A stretch of DNA of 64,000 nucleotides, from contig BLJB01000052.1 of assembly GCA_013423325.1 (NCBI GenBank), positions 1-64,000 of the forward strand, in the 5' to 3' direction. Origin of the DNA: Usnea hakonensis. Taxonomy: Eukaryota > Ascomycota > Lecanoromycetes > Lecanorales > Parmeliaceae. Of this stretch, positions 46,401 through 59,100 are shown one piece after another (position 1 is the first letter of the stretch; the number at the start of each line of letters is the position of its first letter). The position numbers were made by a program, and so were the translations under genes. The notes under the pieces were generated by a model. The model did not search any database and was not told where the DNA came from. It worked only from the letters and a program-made list of their open reading frames with translations.

Positions 46401-48039
46401 CGAGCTTTAAATAAAGATTATCTAAGTAATATATAATTCTCCGCTATTCGATTATACTAGAAGAGCTACTATATATAAATATATTAATACGTACTACTAC
46501 TAGCTAAAGATAGTTAATACTATTACTTAATATATTAAAAATTATAATATCTATAAACGATCTAAGAGCTATTATAATAATAAATAGAGTTTACTAAAAC
46601 TATTATTAATCTCTAAATAATATTAATAAGATATCTCTATTAACTTTATTACCCCCTTACTAATATATTTATAATATAGTAGAGAGTACTAATATATTAT
46701 AATTATTATTAATCGCTTTTTTAAGAAAAGAAAATTTATTTCCTTTAACTCTCTAAAAGTAGATATAATAATACGAGTATTTATAGAATAGATCTAGCGA
46801 AAAGAGAGCTATCTAAATACTATTATTTTAAATTATAATATATAGTTTATTACCGCCTTTTAATAGAAACTATATACTAGAATAGATATTAAATTAAAAC
46901 TCTCTATAATATTCTATCTTAAGACGAATAGATAGATTAAGAATATAAATTAAATATTAAAATAGTATCTATACGCTTATATAAGCTACTACTAGAATAA
47001 CTAGATAAACTAGTTATCTATTATTAAATTTAAAATAAATTCTAGTCTAAATTCCTTTTCTAGTATTATATCTTTTATAGCTATAAAGGGGTATTTACTA
47101 AGATCTAGAATTAAACCTCTTATATTCTAAAATAAAATAGCTAATTAATAAATAAAGAGGGAGACTATAGTAGCTAATAGATTTATTAAGAAACTAGATA
47201 AACTAAGATTATTTTTTAAAGTAGAACTTAAATAGATTTAGAGTATCTAAAAAGATTAAGCGAATCGATACTATCTCTTAATACTAGAATTTTAAGAAGG
47301 GGATCTTATTATACTTAATAATAGAAATATTAAAACTACTAGATTTAGTAAATTATTAAATTATAAAAACTTTAGACTATTCGAAATTATCTAAATAATT
47401 AATAATTCTACTTATAAACTTAAACTTTCTATATTAATAAATAAGATCTTCCCTATCTTTTACCCCTAGCTACTCTATCGCGCTATAGAAGATCTTTTAT
47501 CTAAATAGTAGAATCCGCCTTTACCCCCTATCTTTATTAATAAGGAGGGTAATACCTACTATAACGTAGACGAGATATTAAAATCTAAAATAGATAAATA
47601 GATTAAGGACCTAATAATAGAAAAGAAAGATTATCTAATATACTAGTTTAAATATATAGATAATAAGAAATTATTTAAGTAGTAACTATATATAGATATA
47701 GCGAGTTACTAGGACTTAATAGTAAACTACTATTATAAGTATCTAAAGAAGCTAGGCCTATATCTATCGTTTAAAATACTTAAGGATTAGGAGCTATTAT
47801 TATTATTATTAGTACTCTATTACGCCTATATCTAGAAGGACTAGACTCTTTATAATAAGTTTAATTATTACGACTAAAGAAGCTACCTTAGTAGAGGGCG
47901 AGAATACTATTATAACTCGATATAATATAATATAACGAGCTATAATTAACTTCTATACGAATACTCTTATAATTATATAACTACTACTTCTTTTTATAAT
48001 AGTTATAGGAGTTCCTACTTTTTTTTAGAGAGAGGGTAG
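41568..48039 (+). pseudogene. Gypsy4 gag-pol remnant
   Basis: Plus strand. Gag occupies roughly 41700-43650 and contains an (AAT)n run near 43388-43420 that encodes poly-Asn. RT lies at about 44650-45300 (FYLVYLDDILVYNNSKKDYI). RNase H and the following linker are at about 45530-45960 (YEIYNKELLTIIRVFEKQYL, then TKQLNRYQARQAKFLFEF with stops at Gln). Integrase lies at about 46400-47000. A chromodomain near 47540-47740 reads VDEILKSKIDKQIKDLIIEK followed by a YYHKYPKKPGP-like segment with RIP changes. All frames are interrupted by RIP-type stops. Confidence 0.87.
43383..43420. repeat. (AAT)n microsatellite in Gypsy4 gag
   Basis: Roughly ten or more AAT units in a row. In the gag frame they encode asparagine. 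Confidence 0.85.
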
Positions 48040-48243
48040 TATTATAGTATTACCCTAGTCTTCTACTTATAGTCTTATAAGGCCTTTTTTCTTTAGCCTT
48101 ATAAGGCCTCCTTACTTAAGTCTTAGCGAGGTTACTTTATACCTAATACTTCCGTATCGTATTCTTTCGTCTTTAGAATAGAAATTCTATAGAAATAGTA
48201 ATACCTATTATTATTGTTCCGATTCCTAGTCCTAACCGTAACA
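48040..48243 (+). repeat. Gypsy4 3' LTR
   Basis: A 204-bp partner of 41364-41567. Its outer end (GTTCCGATTCCTAGTCC, then CCGTAACA) is less mutated than the same part of the 5' copy. Confidence 0.93.
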
Positions 48244-48350
48244 TAATTATTTATATACTTTAGATATAATAATTTAAATACTTCTTATATAGTAATTTAT
48301 ATACTTTAGATATAACTATTTAAATACTTCTTATATAGCTATTTCTTAGA
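48244..48350. repeat. 23-bp minisatellite, right part
   Basis: About four more diverged units (ATACTTTAGATATAA, ATACTTCTTATATAG) continue the array interrupted by Gypsy4. Confidence 0.75.
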
Positions 48351-49413
48351 AATTAACTTATATATAATAATAATCTACGATATCTAATAATACTACTATA
48401 ATATAGTAGTTAACTTTAATACTAGTAAGGCCCTCGGTTTAACCTCTTCTAATACCTACTAAAATACTCTTATAATACTAGTAATTCTTCTAATAATTCT
48501 TCTCTAAGATAATTCTTCTCCGTCTTCTCTACCTAAACCCTAAATTATATTAATATCGCCTATTACGGTAGTAGCACAGATTAGAGCCTTAACATTATTA
48601 TAAGCTCTTACTAATTCACTAAGTCTTAACATCCACATTTACTATACTTCTATTTACTTCTACATAGATTTATTATTTATATATTTACACTATAATACTA
48701 TAAGTTCCATTGTTATTATTATATCGCCGGTACGTATTTACCCTAAAAAGAGATCTTAAGTCTTAAGAGTATATCTACCCCTCTATCTTATAATATCGGA
48801 CTATCTATATTAGATAATAACGTTATTATTAAGTTAAGGACGGTAATATACGAGGGGGAAATTATTAGAAGTATCTAGAATAATAATTAGCCCTATATTA
48901 TCTTATAATTTTAGAATTAGAATACTTATAAATTAGTATATATAAAGAGCTAACCGCCAAGACGCTACTAATTATATATATAGCTAATTAAAAAATTAGG
49001 GTTACTTTCTATTTAGGACACTTAGCGCTTAGTAAGTACGGCGGTAGATTTCGCCGCGACTACTAAAATCCTCCTTAACTAAATAAATCCTAATAACCCG
49101 AATTATTACCTTCTCTACTAATATAATCCTTATATAATTTCTATAATTATAGAGCGTTATTTGCGCTTTCTAATAATATAAAAATTATTAAAATCGGTTT
49201 AGTATACGTAGTAATATAATCTTTTAAAGAAATATCCCCCCGGAGGGAGGTTCTAGGGGGTCTCCCCCTAGGAATTAAAAAAGGTCTAGGTAACTAATAA
49301 AGCTATTAATTATAAAACCCCTAGAGAACTTTTATACTAGAAATAACTTTTAAATAAAACTATTATTTAGGACCGAGTATTACGGAATTTTTTCGTGGGC
49401 CTATACTTATATA
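48351..49413. other. Unclassified DNA, partly spared from RIP
   Basis: About 1.06 kb without a recognisable gene. The stretch at 48585-48715 keeps several CpA/TpG (GTAGCACAGATTAG, CATCCACATTTAC), while the rest is RIP-type. A perfect 8-bp stem with a 3-nt loop (CTAGGGGG TCT CCCCCTAG) lies at 49253-49271. Confidence 0.55.
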
Positions 49414-49597
49414 TGTTACGAGTATAACTACTTGTAGGGCTAAAGGAGATATATAATCTTCTTTCTATTTAGATTTAGCGCCTTAGTACCTCTCTATCTA
49501 TATATCTTTCTTATATCTATATATAGATTTTATCTCCTTATTAATTAAATCCTCGTTATATACTACTATTAATATATATCTAGTTATAGTTCTAATA
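49414..49597 (+). repeat. Gypsy5 LTR a
   Basis: A 184-bp LTR. Its first 27 bases are unmutated (TGTTACGAGTATAAC, then ACTTGTAGGGC) and the remainder is RIP-converted, ending CTAATA for CTAACA. Confidence 0.92.
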
Positions 49598-52500
49598 TTA
49601 TTTAATTAATCTATTAATTATACGATACTAATAATCCTATTACTATTCTACTTAAGGCTTTAGACGAGCTAAAAGAACCTAAGAGGGAATATTTATAGAT
49701 TAACGGCCTAGTAATAATATACTAGATATATTCTAAATAATATGGAATATTACTAGTACGCCTAAATAATATAGTATACTAGATAGAAGAGTATTTAATA
49801 AAAGACTATATTATTAATAATATAGAGAAAAATCGCCTTAAGAAGATATAATTATAACTAACTAAATTATTTAATAATAATATAATAACTCTATAGGCGG
49901 AGTAATACCTTTCTTAATATATACTCTTAAAGTATTTAAATATATCGAACTAGCTAAATTAATTAATAAATAGTTATATAAAAATCTTATATTTAATATA
50001 TTAAAAGGAGAAAATTTTATTTTCTTAATACTCGATTTAGAAAAGAGTTAATTATCTCTTAATAATTAGTTATATTTTCTATTATAAATCTAGAGGAGTA
50101 AAATTATTTCTCTATTATCTTTTCTTTCTTTTTTTTAGAATCTTTTTAAAAATCTTTCTAAGATCTATTAAATTACTAAATAGCCCTATTAATTACCCGG
50201 TTAGATAAGTATAGAGAATTATAAGATATACCTCTTTCTAGTAATAAAGATAAACGCCTTAATAATATTTTAAGGGATAAACTTATATTAAAAGATAAAG
50301 ATAGGATACGCTATAATATATTCTAAAAGGTCTTTAAAATATTTTTAGATAAACTTAATAATCCTAGTCTTTTAGAAGATACTTCTTATTATTCTAATCT
50401 AACTAATCGCTTATAGTAACTAAAAGAAGTATCTAGAAAAGTATTAATACTTCTAGTTAAAAATAATAATATAACTACTCCCTAGAATATCTCCTTTATA
50501 GATAAGCTTATATAGTAAGCTAGGGAGAACCCTAAAGAGTTTTTAGATATACTAAATTAGATCTATTAAGAGAGGGATATAGATATTTAGACCTCTTAGT
50601 TATTAAAAAAGGAGACTATAAAGTAATAACTTACTATATAATAATTAATAGATATATAAGAGGATCTCGTATCTATAAATTCTAAATTAAAATAATTTTA
50701 AAATATTTAAAATAATATAGAGTTATCTTCTATAATTACTATTAAGTATTTTTAAAAGTATCCGGATCCTCCTCTCTTTATTAATAATATAGATCCTATC
50801 TAAAAAGATTAGAAGAGTAAAATAATAATTAAATTAAAAATTAATAAGGATTATTAGAATAATAATAAGAGCTATATAGACTATATACTTTTATATCTTA
50901 AAGGAAAGGTAGTAAAGTAAATCTACTCTTATTAGAAAGCTAATATAAATAACTTCTTTCTTACTATCTAGAATATTATAGATAAACTTACTATTATATT
51001 CGAAGACTCTAATTATAAGCGGAATTATAGATAATAATTTATTACCCTTTAAATAGGTACTATATAATTTATAGATTTTTATTTAGACTTTAGATAATTA
51101 TCCTTTTATTTTAAATATAACGAGGATTTTCTTATTAAAGAGTTATATAATAAAATAGTAATCTAGCTCTAGATCCTCTAGAATAATTAGTAATTTAAGT
51201 TTACTATCTTTAAAGAGGCTAAGAAGTATATAGTAAAACTTAATAATATATAGAGGGTTATATAAGAAAATTAGAATAAGGTTTTATTATAGAAAAATAG
51301 ATTAAGAAATATTAAGAGGGTAGTATTTATTTCTACCCCGTTAAAGATAACTTTTAAATCTATCTATAGTCCTCCGATATAATATATCTTATCGAGTAAT
51401 ATAACTCGTATAAAGAATATAGATAAAGATATCTACTTTAAATACTATAAAGTAGAATACCGTATAAGGGACTATTTAAATAATTAGCCTTAACTATATA
51501 ATCTAAACTCGTATAAATAAGATCTATAAATTTACGAGATCTTAATAGATAGGTCCTTAGATTTAGATTACTATAAAGATTTAGAGGGCTTAAAAAACGA
51601 CTATCCTCTATTAAAGACTTAATAGAAGGTTATATAAGAGTAGGATCTTATCCCTATAATAATAAAGATAGACTTATACTTTTATTTTAAATTATATCTA
51701 AATCCTCTCTATTTTCTAAAAAGCTTTTTATTATATTAGGTATACTATATAGTTAAGAAAAGAGATACTAATTACCTCTCTTAATTAATACTAGTACTAT
51801 TAGATACTACTTTATAAATAAGAGAATAATTCCGGCTATATATATTATTTTTAGAATCTTATTAATACCTCTTTTTAAGCCCCGTTATATATATAGATAT
51901 AATAGTAATATATTAAAGACTTCTATTATTTATTTAATTTTACTTAACCTAAAAATTAATAGTTATAAGAAATTAACGGTTCTAATACTTATTATTAATT
52001 TAGAATAATATATTATTATTTTTAATAAACTCTAGATAAACTAATATAGAGTTTTACTTAATATATAATTTAATTCGATAATCTTTCCTACTTATAATAA
52101 GGCTAGTTAGAAAGTATAAATTATTAAAATTTTATCTACTTAATTCGCCTCTAAGATCTTTTAGAGGGAATATTTATTAATAGAGGAAAAGGTCTTTACT
52201 ATATAAAATATAAATATAGATATTTTTAATCTCCTTATTTATTAGATAAGAGTAAAAGAGATTTAGCTATTTACTATATTTATAAAAAATATTAATATCC
52301 TTATTCTATCTAATTAGAAGGACTATTTAGATACTCTAGAAATAAACGTTATAGAAGCGCCTATAATAGATTATAAAATAATATAGAGGAAGTTTCCTTC
52401 TAAGTATTAGGACTTTTAAGATATCTTTAATTATATTTAAACTAATAAGCTTCCTTCTTATTAATCCTATAATTATAAAATTAAGCTAACTTTTAATATA

Positions 52501-55500
52501 AAGCCTCTATAGAGTAAAGTATACTATATATTTCTATATAAGATATAGCGAGTTAAGAAGTATCTTTCTAAAAATCTTTTTAAGGGATTTATTACCCCTA
52601 GTAAAGTTTCTTATATATTATTAATCCTCTTTATATTAAAATCTAATAGTAACTTATAATTCTATATAAATTACTAAAAATTAAATACTCTTATTAAACG
52701 TAATTAATATCCCCTCCCTTTTATAGAGGAGGTTATTAGAAAGATCGGGGGGTATAAATACCTTACTCGCCTAGATATTATTATAGTATTTAATAAGCTT
52801 CGAATATATTTTAAAAATAAGGATTTAACTACTTTTATAATAGCTCTAAGATTATATAAATATAAAGTCCTTCTATTTAGACTAACTAATAGATTAAGCT
52901 CTTTCTAGTAATATATTAACGAGGTACTATAGAAATTTCTAGATAATTTCTATTAAGTATATCTTAATAATATTTTTATTTATAGTAAATCGAGAAAGGA
53001 GTATTAAAACTATATTTAAAAAGTATTATCTTATTTTAGAAAGACTAGTCTATAGATAGATATTAAAAAGTACGAATTTAATATAGAAGAGATAGTCTTT
53101 CTAGATATTATAATATTAGATAAAGGACTTCGAATAGATTCTAAAAAAATAGAAGCTATTATTAAATAGCCTTCTTCTATAAATCTAAAGAAGATATAAA
53201 GCTTTATTAAATTTACTAATTTTTATAAGTATTTTATCTATAAATTTTTAAAGCTAGTAAAACCCTTAATACTTCTTATTAAAAAGGATACTCTATTCGT
53301 ATAGAATAAGGCCTATTTAAAAGCCTTTAAGAGTCTTAAAAAGTAAATAGTAAATATCTTAATACTAAAATACTTTAATTTAAAGAGATAAACTATTCTC
53401 GAAATTAATATATCTAATTTTATTATAGGTAGAATTCTATTCTAGTATAATAATAAGAATATACTTTATCTAATAGTCTTCTATAGTAAGATAATAGTCT
53501 TTATAGAATATAACTATTATATCTATAATAAAGAGTTACTAGTAATTATAAGATACTTTAAATATTAGCGCCTTAAATTTAAATATATAGATTTATCTAT
53601 TTAAGTCTTTATAGATTATTAGGCCCTAAAGATCTTTATAGAAAATAAAGAGTTTACTCGCTATTAAACTTATTACTTAAATATCCTATTTAAGTTTAAT
53701 TTCTAGATAATCTTTTATATAGATAAAAGTAACTCGAAGGTAGATACTCTTATTAGAATAATAAACGCTTACTCTATAAATTAGAAGAATAAGAGGATAT
53801 ATTAATAATATTAAATAATTTTAATACTAGATCGCGTTAATATTTATACTATAGATTAGAAGAAAGCGGGCCTATTCGAACGCGTCTACTAAATAAATAA
53901 AGATAACCCTAAATATTAGGAGTATAGAGATATAGTAGCTAATAGTACTTATAAACTATATAGAATTAAACTTAAATAATATTAAATAGTAGATAGAGTA
54001 CTCTTTAAAAGAGGTCTATTATAGGTCCTAGACTCTCTTTATATCTTAGTACTTAATAAGATTTATAACTAATCGTTAAATAGTTATTTTAGAATAAGAT
54101 AAATAGTAGATCTTCTATAATAATACTATTATTAGTTTAGCTATATAACTATAATTAGATAATATATTATTAACTATTATAACTATTAATATAGTAAGGC
54201 GCCTCGAAATAAAATAAATAGATTACTAGTATTACTATTAATTCTATAGGCTTACTAGTAAGATATTTTAATAGATTTTATTATTAATCTTCCTCTTTTA
54301 GAAGGATTTAATATTATATATATTCTTATTTACTACCTTATTAAAGAGAGATACTATATATTATACTTCTAGAGTAATAATAGAACCTCTATTAAATCCT
54401 TAATATAGATCTTTCTATAAAATCTATATTATTTCTATAGACTCTCGAACTCTATTATATTAGATAGAAGATTATAATTTATATCTACCTTATAAAAAAG
54501 TCTATATAAGAGATTTAGAATCTAGGCTAACCTCTCTATTATCTACTATTCTTAGATAGATAGATAGATTAAGAGAGTAAATTAGAATATCGAAAAAGGC
54601 CTTTAGACCTTTTATAATTATATATAAGATAATTAGATAAAGTAGGTCCCTATAGTAAAGTTCGCTAATAATAATAATATAGTTTTATCTATCTTTTTCG
54701 CTCCCTTCTTTATAAATAAAGGATTTAACCCTTAAATAAGTTTTAACCCCGATATAATTAACTATAAGACTATAAAGGAGAGATTATAAGTCTTAAAAGC
54801 TAAAGATATTATTAAAAAAATAGAAGAGATTCTAAAATATAATAAGAAATATTTAGAAGCCTTTTAAATTACTATATAGAGATAAATAAATAAATATTAT
54901 AAAGATATCTTATTTAATATTAGTAATAAGGTCTAGCTATTTTCTAAAAATATTAATATTATAAGGTCTTATAAGGATTTAGAGAATAAATAATTAGATC
55001 CCTATAAAATTACTTAGAAAGTCGATATTATATACCGCCTAGATCTCCCCTATATATAGCGAATCTATAATATATTCTATTTAGTATACCTTTAAAAGTA
55101 TCTAGATAATCCTCTTCCTAGATAGTAAAGATCTCTACTAAAGCCGAAGATCCTATCTAAAAATAATAAATAGGATATTAATAATATATTAGGCTCCCGT
55201 TATTACTATAATTATTTATAGTATAAGATTAAGTAGATAAATATATTAAGAGATAATAAATAATACTATATAAATAAAGGCGAGTTTAATAATATTAAAA
55301 AGATTATTAACGAGTTCTATAAGTAATATTTTAAAGCCGCTTACTAATATTAGAACTTAGCCTTATAAAAATAGTTTTAATTTAATAATATTTTAGATAT
55401 TATACTATTCGACTACTTTTATAAATCTAGGCTATACTCTTTAATAAATTAAAGCTAGGGAAAAATAACTAAAGCCTCCTACTTCTCTATATTTATATAA

Positions 55501-55915
55501 ATTTAGGCCTACTACGTATACTCCTATTATTAGTATATATATAAATACTTTCTAATATAGTCTAGTATTACCTCTAGAGTATTACTATTATTAATAATAG
55601 TCTATATTAAAATAAGCTCCCCGTATTTCTTTATAAAAAGTTTATAATAAGGCTCTAGATAAGGCTCCGTATTAAGGTTCGGTTTAGCTCGGGAGTATTT
55701 AACTAATAAGAGGCCTTTATTCTATACTTCCTTCTCTACTTAAAAATCGAATATTAAATAATTATTTTATACTATAATACCTTTTTTATTAACTATTTTA
55801 TTAATCTATAACTAAATCGCTTTATACCGGGCGGCCTAGAATAGTATAATATTATATATATAATAAATATCGTCTCTTAAGGTATATAGATATACCTTCT
55901 AAGGGGGGGGAGTAA
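49598..55915 (+). pseudogene. Gypsy5a gag-pol remnant
   Basis: Plus strand. Gag lies in about 49640-51400, protease after it, then RT about 52480-53050 (NRYPLPFIEEVIRKI-like text, SSFQQYINEVL with mutated Gln, YLNN). RNase H is about 53340-53760 (YNYYIYNKELLVIIRYF). Integrase about 54220-54620 ends in RVNQNIEKGLQTFYNYIQDN-like text with RIP stops. The chromodomain-like NILGSRYYYNYL-YKIKQI with FNNIKKIINEFYKQY lies near 55190-55330. No intact frame remains. Confidence 0.87.
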
Positions 55916-56111
55916 TATTACGAGTATAACTATTTATAGGGCTAATTATATAGCTAAAGAAGATATATAATCTCTTTTCTATTCGGGTTTAGCGCCTTAG
56001 TACCTCTCTACCTATATATCTTTCTTATACCTATATATAGATTTTACCTCCTTATTAATTGAATCCTCGTTACACACCACTATTAACATATGTCTAGTTG
56101 CAGTCCTAACA
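55916..56111 (+). repeat. Gypsy5 LTR b (shared middle LTR)
   Basis: A 196-bp LTR, 12 bp longer than LTRs a and c because of extra bases after TAGGGCTAA. Its last 60 bases are unmutated (CGTTACACACCACTATTAAC), as in LTR c. Confidence 0.92.
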
Positions 56112-59100
56112 ATCTTAAATATAATAAGGACCTTTTTATTAAGAAGTTATATAATAAAATAGTAACCTGGCTCTAGATCCTCTAGAATAATTAGTAATTT
56201 AAATTTACTACTTTTAAAAATACTAAAAAGTATATAGTAAAGCTAGATAACTTATAGAGAATTATATAAGAAAATTAGAATAAGATTTTAATATAGAAGA
56301 ATTAATTAAGAAGTATAAAGAAAGTAATATTTACTTTTATTTTATTAAAGATAACTTTTAAACTAGTATATAATCTAGTAAAATAAACCTTATCGAGTAA
56401 TATAACTAGAGTAAAGGATATAGCTAAAAATAATTACTTTAAATATTATAAATCTAGATATTACGCTAATAATTATCTAGACGATTAGGCTCGCTTTTAT
56501 AATTTAAACTTATATAAGTAAAACCTCTATATTTATAAAATCTTAATAGATAGGTTATCTAATTTGGATTACTATAAGGATTTAGAGGGGTCGGAAAAAG
56601 ATTATTCTCTATTAAAGGCTCGATAGGAGGTATTATAGAAGTAGGATATTATTCTAAAGATAATAAAAATAATCTTATACTCTTATTTTAGATTATATCT
56701 AAGTTTTCCCTATTTTAAAAAGTACTAAACGCCTCTCCTAATTAATACTAGTACTATAGGATACTACTTTATTAATAAGAGGATAATTTTAACTATATAT
56801 ATTATATTTAGAATTTTATCTATATCTTTATCTAAGCCTTAATATATATATAAATATAATAATAATATATTAAAGACTCCTATTATTTATCTACTTTTAT
56901 CTAACCTCGAATTTAATAGCTATAAGGAACTAATTATCTTTATACTTATTACTAATTTAAAATAATATATAATTATCTTTAATAAGCTCTAGATAAATTA
57001 ATATAGAGTCTTATTTAATATATAATCTAATTTAGTAATCTTTTCTACTAATAATAAGGTTAATCTAGAAATACGAATTATTAAAATCTTATCTATTTTA
57101 TTTACCCCTAGAGTCCTTTAAAAAAAATAACCCTCGCTAGAAAAAGAGTCCTTTACTATATATAATATAAATATAAATACCTTCGGCCTCTTTATTTACT
57201 AAGTAAGGGCTAAAGAGATATAGCTATTTACTATATCTATAGAAGATATTAATACCCTCGTTCTAGCTAATTAGAAGGATCGTCTAGATACTCTAGAAAT
57301 AAATATTATAAAAGTATATAAGGTAGATCCTAAAATAATTTAGAAAAAGCTTCCTTCTAAATATTAAAATTTTTAAAATATTTTTAATTATATTTAGACT
57401 AATAAGCTTCCTTTTTACTAATTCTATAATTATAAAATTAAACTTATTTCTAATATAAAGCCTCTATAAAGTAGAGTATATTATATATCTTTATATAAAA
57501 TATAACGAGTTAAAGAATACCTTACTAAAAATCTTTTTAAGGAATTTATTATACTTAGTAAAGCTCTTTATATATTACTAATCCTCTTTATATTAAAATC
57601 TAATAGTAACTTATAATTCTATATAGATTACTAAAAGCTAAATACTCTTATTAAATATAACTAATATCCCCTCCCTCTTATAGAGGAGGTTATTAGAAAG
57701 ATTATAGACTATGAATATTTTACTTATTTAGATATTATTATAATATTTAATAAATTTAGAATAAATTTTAAAAATAAGGATTTAACTACTTTTATAATAG
57801 CTTTAAGATCTTATAAATATAAAGTCCTTCTATTTAGACTAATTAATAAGCTAAGCTCTTTCTAGTAGTATATTAATAAAATATTATAGAAATTTCTAGA
57901 TAATTTCTATTAGATATATTTTAATAATATCTTTATCTATAGTAAATCGAGAAAGAAGTATTAAAATTATATTTAAAAAGTACTCTCTCGCCTTTAGAAT
58001 ATAAACCTATAAATAGATATTAAAAAGTATAAATTTAATATAGAAAAGATAGTCTTTTTAGATATTATTATATTAGATAAAGGGCTCCGAATAGATCTTA
58101 AAAAAATAGAAGCTATTATTAAATAGTCTCCTTCTATAAATCTAAAAAAAGTATAAAGATTTATTAAATTTATTAACTTTTATAAATATTTTATTTATAA
58201 GTTCTTAAAGCTAGTAAAGCCCTTAATATAACTTATTAGAAAGGATACTCTATTCGTATAGAATAAGACCTATTTAGAAGCCTTTAAGAGTCTTAAAAAA
58301 TAAGTTATTAATATTCTAGTACTAAAATACTTTAATTTAAAAAGATAGACTATATTTAAAATTAACGCTTTTAATTTTATTATTAATAAAATACTATTCT
58401 AATATAATAATAAGGGTATACTCTATCTAGTAGCTTTCTATAATAAAATAATAATCTTTATAAAGTATAATTATTATATATATAATAAAGAGTTATTAAC
58501 TATTATAAAATATTTTAAATATTAGCGCTTTAAACTTAAGTATACTAATTTACCCGTTTAGATCTTTATAGATTATTAGGCCCTAAAGACCTTTATAGAA
58601 AATAAGGAGCTTACTCGCTATTAGGCTTATTATTTAAATATCCTATCTAAATTTAATTTCTAAATAATTTTCCGCGTAGATAAAAATAATTTAAAAGTAG
58701 ATATTTTAACTAGAATAGTAAACGTTTACCCTATAGATTAAAAGGATAAAAAATTATATTAATAATACTAGATAATTCTAATATTAGACTATATTAATAT
58801 CTACGCTACGGAGGAGAAAGCGGGTCTATTTAAATATATTTACTAAGCTAATAAAGACGACTCCGGGTATTAAGAGTATAAAGACGTAGTTACTAATAGT
58901 ACTTATAAGCTATATAGAATTAAACTCGAATAATACTAAATAGTAGATAGAGCTCTTTTTAAAAGAGATCTATTATAGGTTCTAGACTCTCTATATACCT
59001 TAATACTTAATAAGATCTATAATTAACCTTCGAATAATTATCCCGGAATAAGATAAATAGTAGATCTTTTATAATAATACTACTATTAGTCTAGCTATAT

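Larger units (their letters stand above)
41364..48243 (+). mobile_element. Gypsy4: full-length Ty3/Gypsy element, RIP-dead
   Basis: This 6880-bp element has 204-bp LTRs (41364-41567 and 48040-48243) that begin TATCACG or TATTATAG (RIP forms) and end CGTAAYA. The flanking minisatellite gives a target duplication TAAT (4 bp; the terminal A makes the exact length ambiguous). Plus-strand motifs: RT VYLDDILVY with YLDD intact (45097-45108), RNase H and tether region, integrase FYLKTNRQIKNINQ near 46911-46953, chromodomain-like segment about 47540-47740. GAGAGAGGG precedes the 3' LTR. Confidence 0.92.
49414..56111 (+). mobile_element. Gypsy5a: full-length chromodomain Ty3/Gypsy element, first unit of a tandem
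   Basis: This 6698-bp unit runs from LTR a (49414-49597) to LTR b (55916-56111). LTRs begin TGTTACGAG or a RIP form and end TCCTAACA. Plus-strand RT reads VYLNNIFIYSKSRKEY (YLNN at 52960-52971, expected YLDD). Integrase is near 54200-54620 and a chromodomain-like segment near 55190-55330. The polypurine tract AAGGGGGGGG directly precedes LTR b. The right flank of LTR b is truncated internal sequence of the same family, so this unit shares LTR b with Gypsy5b. Confidence 0.9.
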
